Below, piece after piece: positions 55,977 to 62,543 of a stretch of 64,000 bases of DNA. A model generated the notes under the pieces. The model did no database searches. It was not told where the DNA came from and saw nothing but the letters and a program-made list of their open reading frames with translations. Position numbers and translations under genes: made by a program. Position 1 is the first letter of the stretch; each line of letters begins with the position of its first letter. Source of the stretch: Propionibacteriales bacterium (GTDB taxonomy: Bacteria; Actinomycetota; Actinomycetes; Propionibacteriales; Nocardioidaceae); contig JAPLCA010000008.1 of assembly GCA_026392465.1 (NCBI GenBank), positions 1-64,000 on the forward strand, written 5' to 3'.

Positions 55977-56976
55977 CTGCGGCGACGCCGAGGACGACGA
56001 GGAGGCCGATCGGCAGCCACGCCGGGACGCCGTCGTGCTCGGCGACCGTCACGCCGGCGGCCGGGGCGTTGGTCGGGAACGGCCAGGCGTTGCCGCCGGC
56101 GCCCACGGCGCCGCCGTCGCAGCCCGTCTGCGGGACCTTGACGTCGAGGATCTGGAACTCCGGCTCCGCCTCGATGTCGCCGGCGATGCCGACGGCCAGC
56201 AGGGTGTCGCGCGGGGTCTTCACGGTGCGCTGCTGGCCGGGCGCCAGCGTGAACTGGCCGTCGGCGTTCTCGGCGTCGCCGTCACCGTAGAGGAACTCGA
56301 TCGGGGTGCCCGTGATGTTGCGCACCGTGAAGCTGCACGGCGCGGTGCTCACCGCGAACAGCTCGCTCTGGCAGTCCTCGCCGCTCGGGACGTCCCACGT
56401 GGTGACGGCGCCGTCGGCGACGGTCACGTCGGCGCGCGGCTCGGCGATGATCGTGACGTCGAGGCCGCCGCCGAAGGTGAGGGAGGAGGCCCGGTAGGTG
56501 CCGGCCTCGATCGGCTCGGTGTCCTCGGTGTCGCCGAAGTAGGCGAGCACGTAGTCGAAGGAGTCCGAGCGCGGCACGACGACGGTGCAGCCCTGCACGA
56601 CGACGGGCGGCGGCGTGACGCCCTCGGGCTCGTCCTGCGCGGTCACGGTGATCGTCGTGGCCGACGTGGTGCCGGTCGAGTCGGTGGTCTCCAGGCCGAA
56701 CGTGAGCGACTCACCGGCCTCGGGGCCGGCGACGCGCTGGGTGCCGGAGGGGTCGAGCGTGCCCGACCAGCCGGTGCCCGTGGCGGTGACGGTGGGCGTC
56801 TCGGTGCTGGTGACGTCCCAGACGACGTCGAGCTCCTCACCGGGCTCCAGGGTCAGGTCGGTCGAGGAGCCGTTGACGGTGAACTCCTGGATCACCGGGG
56901 CGGCGGACGCCGGTGTGGCGAGTCCGACGAGGCACAGGACGGGTGCCAGGAGGAGGGACAGGACGAGTCGGCGCAT
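55948..56976 (-). CDS. Secreted surface protein with C-terminal membrane anchor
   Basis: The 342-residue protein has a signal peptide (ending ATPASA), an immunoglobulin-like or Cu-binding-like beta-rich part (about 26-115), a second beta-rich region with several cysteines (CTVVVPRSD, GEDCQSE, APCSFTVRN, TGCDGG) and a C-terminal helix GVPAWLPIGLLVVLGVAAGA with RARASR tail. The tail resembles a sortase-sorting signal, but no LPxTG is present; the nearest is the VPAWLP stretch. It overlaps the class F sortase, so a substrate or assembly partner is likely but unproven. Confidence 0.65.
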   Translation of the reverse strand: MRRLVLSLLLAPVLCLVGLATPASAAPVIQEFTVNGSSTDLTLEPGEELDVVWDVTSTETPTVTATGTGWSGTLDPSGTQRVAGPEAGESLTFGLETTDSTGTTSATTITVTAQDEPEGVTPPPVVVQGCTVVVPRSDSFDYVLAYFGDTEDTEPIEAGTYRASSLTFGGGLDVTIIAEPRADVTVADGAVTTWDVPSGEDCQSELFAVSTAPCSFTVRNITGTPIEFLYGDGDAENADGQFTLAPGQQRTVKTPRDTLLAVGIAGDIEAEPEFQILDVKVPQTGCDGGAVGAGGNAWPFPTNAPAAGVTVAEHDGVPAWLPIGLLVVLGVAAGAARARASR

Positions 56977-57069
56977 GGTCGGCTCACTTCGATTCGAGGG
57001 GACGGTGAGGCCATCCGACCACATCTGGCGGATTCTTGGCCAATTCTTCTGAAAACCGGTCCTGGCAGG

Positions 57070-57444
57070 ATGGCGGCCGTGCGCCCCCGTCCAATTGAGG
57101 CCGTCATCGCGCTGCTGCCGCTGGTGGCCCTCGCGCGCGGCATCGACCTGCTGAGCCTCGTGGTGCTCCTCGGGGTGGCGGCGTGGTTCGGCGTCCGCCA
57201 CGACGCGAGCTGGACCGACGCCGTGGGCCGCGCCATCGACCTCTCGCTGGCTGGGCTCGTCGGCGTCGCGCTGGTGCTCGGCACCGTCGCGCTGCTGCCC
57301 CGCGCTCTGCACGAGGGGCTCACGGTGACGCTGGTCGGCGCGTGGGTCGTGGCCGTCGTCGTCACCGCCGGTCTGGCGCTCACGACCGCGGACCAGCCGC
57401 GGTGGCGCCCCCTGCTGCGCCGCGCGCTCGACGCCCGGGCCTAG
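57070..57444 (+). CDS. Four-helix membrane protein, unknown
   Basis: The 124-residue protein has four hydrophobic segments (about 12-24, 28-41, 58-77 and 85-105) and a basic tail. It is divergent from the surface protein gene. The ATG at 57070 is preceded by CTGGCAGG, a weak ribosome site. I recognise no family. Confidence 0.6.
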   Translation: MAAVRPRPIEAVIALLPLVALARGIDLLSLVVLLGVAAWFGVRHDASWTDAVGRAIDLSLAGLVGVALVLGTVALLPRALHEGLTVTLVGAWVVAVVVTAGLALTTADQPRWRPLLRRALDARA

Positions 57445-57456
57445 CGGCGGGGTGCG

Positions 57457-57858
57457 TCAGCCCGTCCCGTCAGCGAGCTCCTCGGGCGAGCGCAGGATGC
57501 AGAACTCGTTCCCCTCCGGGTCGGCCAGCACGACCCAGCCCGTCCCCGGACCGTGGATGCCGCGCCGGTCGGCCACCTGCGTGGCGCCGGCCGCGAGGAG
57601 CCGCGCCACCTCGGCGTCGCGGGTGCCTGCGCGCGGGCGCAGGTCGAGGTGCAGGCGATTCTTGACCGCCTTGGTCTCGGGCACCTCGATGAACAACAGC
57701 TGGTGGCCGGTCTCGGGGTCGAGGACCATGCACTCCTCGTGCCCGGGCTCGTTCGGGTCGTCGGGCACGTCGACGTAGCCGAGCACCTGCTTCCAGAACT
57801 CGCTGAGCGCGTACGCGTCGGAGCAGTCGACGGAGGTGTGGGAGACGAACGACGTCAT
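57457..57858 (-). CDS. VOC-family protein (glyoxalase/bleomycin-resistance-like)
   Basis: The 133-residue protein has paired beta-alpha-beta-beta-beta units of the VOC superfamily: TSVDCSDAYALSEFWKQVLGY at the start, RLHLDLRPRAG in the middle and LADPEGNEFCIL near the end. It resembles the actinobacterial VOC group with EFC/GNEFC. GGAGGA lies nine bases upstream of the ATG. Substrate unknown. Confidence 0.83.
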   Translation of the reverse strand: MTSFVSHTSVDCSDAYALSEFWKQVLGYVDVPDDPNEPGHEECMVLDPETGHQLLFIEVPETKAVKNRLHLDLRPRAGTRDAEVARLLAAGATQVADRRGIHGPGTGWVVLADPEGNEFCILRSPEELADGTG

Positions 57859-57897
57859 GACGGCATTCCTCCCACACCCCCGCGGCCGTGTCGAGGG

Positions 57898-59697
57898 CTA
57901 CTGCTTCCGCTCGGTGAAGGCGACCGAGGCGGACAGCCCGATGTAGCCGTCCTGCGGGTGCGTGTTGCTGAGGCCGACGGCCGCGATGTTGCGCAGGCTG
58001 GTGAACACGTCGTCCTGCTCCATGTCGGGCTCGGCCTTCGCGACGGCGTCGAGGATCGCGCCAACGTCGACGAACAGGCCGCCACCGTCGCCGTCGCCGT
58101 CGATCACCGAGGAGTAGAGGTCGGTGCCGGCGAGGTCGCCGTCCTCGACGAGCTCCTTGGCGACCCGCGGCGACGTGGCGATCGAGACCGCGTCATCGCC
58201 CTCGGAGGTGGCCAGCTCGACGCCGGCGAGACGCTGCAGCGACGTGGTGAGGCGGTCGGCGAGGTCGGCCGCCTTCTTCTCGTCGCCCTCGGTCACGAGG
58301 CCCACGGCCACGTCGGACGGGTCCGCCGGACCCTGCGGACCGGCGATGTCCTCGAGGCCGTCGCGGCCGACGTAGACCGAGAAGGCGTCGCCGAGAAGCG
58401 TCACCAGGTCGTCCGGCAGCGTGACGTCGAGCGTCTTCTCGACCTCCTCGATCGTCGCGTCGACGTCGGCGCTGCTCGCCGCGGGCGGTGCCGCCTGCTG
58501 CTGCAGCTGGGCGAGGTACTCCTCCTCGTAGCCCTCGGGGTCGGCGGCGTACGCCTCGGCGTCGAACTCCGGCTGCGCCCCCTCGGCGAACGGGTCCGCG
58601 CTGCCGGAGAGCCCCTGACCGGGCACGGTGAAGACGTCGCGGAGGCTGAGCAGGTCGCCGAGGCCGGCCTTGATCTCGTCCCAGTTCTCCTCGACGGCTT
58701 TGCCGCCGCCCGGGACGGTCAGCCCGACCACGGTGTCCTCGGGCAGGGCGCCGAGACCGCGGACCTTCGGCAGCGTCGTCGGCTTGTCACCCTCGTGGGC
58801 GACCGCGTCGAGGGTGAGCGACGTCGACGAGGCGGAGAGCGCGAACGCCAGGCTGCTGGTCTCGTCGGCCACCGTCTCCAGCTGGGCGGCGTCCGGGCCG
58901 AGCGCGTCGTCGATCCCGGCCTCCTGGATCGCCGCGACGCTGCCCTTGACGTCGACCCACCCGGACAGCACACCCTGCTCGTCGAGCACGTCCTGGTCGC
59001 GTGCGAAGTCGTCGTCGTCGGCGAGGGACTTCGTCGACGCGGCCTTCACCGCGGCGTCGGCGCTCTTCTGGGTGGGCGTGACGATCGCGTAGCCGTCGAG
59101 GAAGCCGACGCCGAACTCCTCGTCGCTGCACGCGAAGAGCTTGCCGATGCCGGCCTTCGCGGCCTTCTCGTCCGTGACCTGCACGGCGACGCGCAGCGAC
59201 TCCTCCTCGTCCTGCAGGTTCGGGCCGACCCCCAGGCCGACGCGCTCGCCGAGCCACGGCTCGACGTCCTTGGCGTAGTCGACGTCGTCGCAGCCCTGCA
59301 GCGCGTTCTCGAGCACGATCTTGCGCAGGTCGTCGCCCTCGTCCTTGATGCCGAGCTCCTGCGACAGCTCGGGCACGCGGCGCGCGAGCCGGAACAGGTC
59401 GATCTTCTGGCTGGCCGACGGGTCGAGGTCGAGGCGGACGTAGGCGATCGTGTCGGCCGGGAGCACGTCGTGGGGCTGGGTGCCGCCGCCGGACAGCTGG
59501 GTCCAGGCGTAGGCGCCTCCGCCGACGGCGGCCACGGCGACGACCGCGCCGATGCCGAGCGCGACCTTCTTGCCGTTCCCACCGCCGCTGGCGGGTGCCG
59601 CCTCGGGTGCTGCGGGTTGCTCGACGGTGGCGTCAGGGGTCGCCGCGCCGTCGGGCGCCGGCGGGGGCGGGGGGCTGGTGGGCGTCTCGTCGCTCAT
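57898..59697 (-). CDS. DUF3352 membrane-anchored protein
   Basis: The 599-residue protein has a Pro/Ala-rich cytoplasmic N-terminus (1-43), a transmembrane helix (about 46-66) and a large extracellular DUF3352 region starting LPADTIAYVRLDLDPSASQKI, a very typical family opening. Few cysteines are present, and Asp/Glu abound. The function of DUF3352 proteins is unknown. GGAGGA precedes the ATG at 59697 by three bases. The 205 bases to the divergent TetR gene contain the site at 59853-59878. Confidence 0.85.
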   Translation of the reverse strand: MSDETPTSPPPPPAPDGAATPDATVEQPAAPEAAPASGGGNGKKVALGIGAVVAVAAVGGGAYAWTQLSGGGTQPHDVLPADTIAYVRLDLDPSASQKIDLFRLARRVPELSQELGIKDEGDDLRKIVLENALQGCDDVDYAKDVEPWLGERVGLGVGPNLQDEEESLRVAVQVTDEKAAKAGIGKLFACSDEEFGVGFLDGYAIVTPTQKSADAAVKAASTKSLADDDDFARDQDVLDEQGVLSGWVDVKGSVAAIQEAGIDDALGPDAAQLETVADETSSLAFALSASSTSLTLDAVAHEGDKPTTLPKVRGLGALPEDTVVGLTVPGGGKAVEENWDEIKAGLGDLLSLRDVFTVPGQGLSGSADPFAEGAQPEFDAEAYAADPEGYEEEYLAQLQQQAAPPAASSADVDATIEEVEKTLDVTLPDDLVTLLGDAFSVYVGRDGLEDIAGPQGPADPSDVAVGLVTEGDEKKAADLADRLTTSLQRLAGVELATSEGDDAVSIATSPRVAKELVEDGDLAGTDLYSSVIDGDGDGGGLFVDVGAILDAVAKAEPDMEQDDVFTSLRNIAAVGLSNTHPQDGYIGLSASVAFTERKQ

Positions 59698-59852
59698 GGG
59701 TCCTCCGAAGAATGGGTGCGTCGCAGCGTACCGATCCTCGACCCTGCTGCGAGCGGGAAGTGGGCAGGACGTACGAGACGTGCGCCACGCCGAGATGGTC
59801 CAGGCCACCGACCGGGCGTCGAGGGTCCACCTGCCGGCGTCGGTCCGAGCGA

Positions 59853-59878
59853 ACTAACCGTCAGACTTGCCTGTTTGT
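59853..59878. promoter_or_regulatory. Candidate TetR operator upstream of tetR
   Basis: The 17 bases CAGACTTGCCTGTTTGT (59862-59878) match 15 of 17 with the site before atuA at 62503-62519. A weak inverted half, ACTAACC (59853-59859), sits at the same 26-base distance. The site overlaps the presumed -35 TTGCCT and lies just upstream of CATGAT (59891-59896), the -10 of tetR. Confidence 0.6.
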
Positions 59879-59902
59879 GCGACCTGCGCCCATGATGCTC
59901 CC

Positions 59903-60499
59903 GTGACGACGACCCGGACGCCGCAGGCGGAGCGCACCGCAGCCATGCGGCTGCGGCTCATGGAGGCGACCGTCGAGTGCCTCGTCGAGCTCGGGTGGTC
60001 GGGCACGTCGACGACCGTCGTCTCGCAGCGCGCCGGGGTGAGCCGCGGTGCCCAGCTGCACCACTTCCCGAGCAAGCAGGCGCTGGTCGTCGGGGCGGTG
60101 GAGCACCTCACCGAACGCCGACGGCACGCGATGGCCGACGCGGTGCGCACGCTCCCTGACGTCGGGCGCACCCGCGCCGTGCTCGACGTGCTGGCCGAGC
60201 AGTTCACGTCGCCGGTCTTCTTCGCGGCCCTCGAGCTGTGGGTGGCCGCCCGCACCGACCCCGACCTGCTCGAGGCGGTCGCCCCGCTCGAACGTCGAGT
60301 GGGCCGCGAGACGCACGCGTACGCCGTCGAGCTGCTCGACGTCGACGAGCGGCGCGGTCGCAACCGCGAGCTCGTCCAGGCCACGCTCGACCTCCTGCGC
60401 GGGCTCGGCCTCGCCGGCACCCTCACCGACGACAGCCGACGTCGGGCCGCCGTGCTCGACGCCTGGGCCGTCACCCTCGACACCGGACTGGAGCGCTGA
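59903..60499 (+). CDS. TetR/AcrR-family transcriptional regulator
   Basis: The 198-residue repressor has an N-terminal HTH (TSTTVVSQRAGVSRGAQLHHFPSKQALV, HTH residues about 38-62) and a C-terminal TetR ligand domain. GTG at 59903 is preceded by CATGAT exactly 6 bases upstream, and an upstream start would lie within the promoter. It is the first gene of an operon with the TIGR03084 gene (one-base gap after its stop). The shared 26-base site suggests it controls itself and atuA. Confidence 0.85.
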   Translation: MTTTRTPQAERTAAMRLRLMEATVECLVELGWSGTSTTVVSQRAGVSRGAQLHHFPSKQALVVGAVEHLTERRRHAMADAVRTLPDVGRTRAVLDVLAEQFTSPVFFAALELWVAARTDPDLLEAVAPLERRVGRETHAYAVELLDVDERRGRNRELVQATLDLLRGLGLAGTLTDDSRRRAAVLDAWAVTLDTGLER

Positions 60500-60500
60500 C

Positions 60501-61310
60501 ATGTCATCCACGAGCCCACGGGAACGACTCGAGCAGGTGCTCGCCGACCTCGCCGCCGAGGGGGACCAGCTCGACGGCTGGGTCGCCGACCTGCCGATCC
60601 AGGAATGGGGCGCAGTCACGACACCCGAGGGCTGGACCGTCGCCCACCAGGTCGGCCACCTCGCCTGGACCGACGAGACGTCGCTCGCGGCGGTCACCGA
60701 CGCGGAGGCGTTCGGCGCGCTGCTGAAGGAGGCGGCGCAGGACCCGACGGGGTACGTCGACACCGCGGCCGACACGTGGGCCGCGAAGCCGGTGCCGATG
60801 CTCCTCGACGCCTGGCGCGCCGGTCGCGAGGCCCTCGCCGACGCGCTGCGCGCCGTGCCGGACGGGGAGCGCGTCCCGTGGTTCGGTCCGCCGATGAGCC
60901 CGACGTCGATGGCGTCGGCCCGGTTCATGGAGACGTGGGCGCACGCGCACGACGTCGCCGAGACGTTCGGCGTCGAGGTGCCCCGCACCGATCGGGTGCG
61001 TCACGTCTGCCACCTCGGGGTCCGCACCCGCGGCTTCGCGTACGTGATGCGCGGCGAGGAGCCGCCGACGAGCGAGGTGCGGGTCGAGCTCACCGCGCCG
61101 TCGGGCGAGACGTGGTCGTGGGGCGAGGAGGACGCCGAGCAGCGGGTCACGGGCGACGCGTGGGACTTCGCGCTGCTCGCGACGCGTCGTCGTCACCGCG
61201 ACGACACCGATGTTCGGGCCGAGGGCGCGGACGCCGACCACTGGCTCGACATCGCCCAGGCGTTCGCCGGACTCCCCGGCGCCGACCCGAAGCGGCTCGC
61301 GGAGCGCTGA
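60501..61310 (+). CDS. TIGR03084-family protein (DinB/MDMPI-fold)
   Basis: The 269-residue protein has an N-terminal mycothiol-dependent maleylpyruvate-isomerase-like fold with metal-ligand His in GWTVAHQVGHLAWTD (about 43-57) and the ETWAHAHDVAETFGV block (about 140-154) that together form the three-His site. It then has a C-terminal domain typical of TIGR03084. Members occur with acyl-CoA or terpene-degradation genes in actinobacteria, matching the atuA neighbour. Its exact reaction is unknown. Confidence 0.82.
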   Translation: MSSTSPRERLEQVLADLAAEGDQLDGWVADLPIQEWGAVTTPEGWTVAHQVGHLAWTDETSLAAVTDAEAFGALLKEAAQDPTGYVDTAADTWAAKPVPMLLDAWRAGREALADALRAVPDGERVPWFGPPMSPTSMASARFMETWAHAHDVAETFGVEVPRTDRVRHVCHLGVRTRGFAYVMRGEEPPTSEVRVELTAPSGETWSWGEEDAEQRVTGDAWDFALLATRRRHRDDTDVRAEGADADHWLDIAQAFAGLPGADPKRLAER

Positions 61311-61320
61311 CGCCGACTCC

Positions 61321-61668
61321 TCAGGCCGGGCCTCGCTCGTCCGAGCGGGCTCGCGGCGTGCCGGGCACGACGGTGCGGGGGCTCGGTGCCGCCGCCGGGT
61401 GCCGGCGCACTCGCGGGGTGCGGGTGCGGATCGGGCGGGGTCGCACGAACGACGCCTCCATCCAGTGGGATCGCTCGTCCCCGGTCCTCGGGTCCCAGAA
61501 GTCGCACAGGATGAGGTTCGCCGACCGGTGCGTGGCCCAGGCGGGCACGGTCTCCTTCACCTGGCCGTCGTCGTGCTGCCAGAGGCACCCGACCCACACG
61601 GGCCGGGCCTGGGGCAGCTCCACGACCCCGGTGGCCGGAGCGGGCTTCTCGTTGACGAGGCTGCTCAT
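61321..61668 (-). CDS. Hypothetical protein
   Basis: A 115-residue frame, PVWVGCLWQHDDGQVKETVP to FWDPRTGDERSHWMEASFV, has a protein-like composition in its first 80 residues; the Arg/Pro-rich rest is less convincing. No Shine-Dalgarno sequence or -10 hexamer is seen before the ATG at 61668. It could be a real small gene, or chance in GC-rich DNA. Confidence 0.35.
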   Translation of the reverse strand: MSSLVNEKPAPATGVVELPQARPVWVGCLWQHDDGQVKETVPAWATHRSANLILCDFWDPRTGDERSHWMEASFVRPRPIRTRTPRVRRHPAAAPSPRTVVPGTPRARSDERGPA

Positions 61669-61761
61669 GACGGTCCGTCGCCGTCCGTGCTGACGGCCGG
61701 GCCGGTCGGCCGGCCGCCGATCCTGTGAGGTGTCATCGGTGGCTCCCTAGCTGCGAGGAGG

Positions 61762-61787
61762 GCGCAGCGGTCCCTGTGCCGCTGCGC
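61762..61787. terminator. Hairpin
   Basis: GCGCAGCGG (61762-61770) pairs perfectly with CCGCTGCGC (61779-61787) over an 8-base loop, followed by TTCC. It lies in the gap between the hypothetical gene and the Imm-5-like gene and may serve the plus-strand TIGR03084 transcript. Confidence 0.5.
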
Positions 61788-61868
61788 TTCCGCCCACCGT
61801 GCGCGGCCCGCAGGCCGATCGGGCGGTCGCGCGCGGGACCTCAGTAGCGACGGGTGGAGGAACGCGTA

Positions 61869-61915
61869 GCGCGACGCCGCTCGCCGGTGGCCCGGGCCTC
61901 AGAGCGGCGTCGCGC
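61869..61915. terminator. 14-bp perfect hairpin after the Imm-5-like gene
   Basis: GCGCGACGCCGCTC (61869-61882) and GAGCGGCGTCGCGC (61902-61915) pair perfectly over a 19-base loop. It begins ten bases beyond the Imm-5-like stop and is its likely terminator. Confidence 0.65.
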
Positions 61916-61924
61916 GCAGGTCGG

Positions 61925-62455
61925 TCAGCGTGCGTCGCTGTCGCGCACCGCGGCGTCGAGGGCGACGAGCAGCTCCGCCAGGCGCGTGCGGCCCCCAGGG
62001 GCCGCCGGGTAGCGGCGCAGGACCGCGGGCACGGGAGGGGCGGCGCGACCCGCGAGTGCTGCCACGACGCGGCCGACGTCGTCCCCGCGCAGCTCGGCGA
62101 CCCGTGCCACGCACGCCGCCGATCGCAGGACGTGCCCGACCTGGGTCGCCTGCGCGAGGGGGTGCAGGTAGGCCGCTCCCGCAGCGTCCGCGCACGCGAG
62201 CGCGGCGAGACGAGTCACGTCGTCGGGTGCCTCCTTCGCCGCTCGGTGGGCGGCGAAGGCGGTGGTGCGCTGGAGGTTCGAGCGCGCGGCGCCGTCGGCG
62301 AAGGACCGTGCGGCGTCGAGCGCCTCCCGCGGGCGGCGGTCGTCGGCGACGCTGGACTCGTACACGGGCAGGAGCTCCGCGGCGCAGTCGGCGGCGAAGC
62401 GCACCACAGCACGCAGCTCCTCGAGGGTGAGGTCGAGGTCGGGCGGCGTGGTCAT
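61925..62455 (-). CDS. Putative immunity protein (Imm-5-like helical repeat)
   Basis: The 176-residue all-helical protein has the pattern VRFAADCAAELLPVYE, DDRRPREALDAARSFADG and AAHRAAKEAPDDVTRLAALACADAAG, which match the ARM-like Imm-5/putative immunity family (DRPRxAIEAARxW.. and AAHAAAR). CACCAT lies 6 bases before the ATG at 62455. No toxin gene is nearby, so the immunity label is by family name only. It is divergent from atuA and its promoter lies beside the shared TetR site. Confidence 0.6.
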   Translation of the reverse strand: MTTPPDLDLTLEELRAVVRFAADCAAELLPVYESSVADDRRPREALDAARSFADGAARSNLQRTTAFAAHRAAKEAPDDVTRLAALACADAAGAAYLHPLAQATQVGHVLRSAACVARVAELRGDDVGRVVAALAGRAAPPVPAVLRRYPAAPGGRTRLAELLVALDAAVRDSDAR

Positions 62456-62493
62456 GCCCTCATGGTGCCGGGCGGAGCGCACGCGGTCCACGG

Positions 62494-62519
62494 ACAAACA
62501 AGCAGGCTTGACTGTTTGT
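62494..62519. promoter_or_regulatory. Candidate TetR operator upstream of atuA
   Basis: ACAAACA (62494-62500) and TGTTTGT (62513-62519) are perfect inverted arms of a 26-bp site. The right part CAGGCTTGACTGTTTGT matches the tetR site at 15 of 17 positions. TTGACT (62508-62513) within it is a -35 box paired, over 18 bases, with GATGCT (62532-62537), the -10 of atuA. Confidence 0.65.
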
Positions 62520-62543
62520 TACCTGCGATGCGATGCTGCCGAG

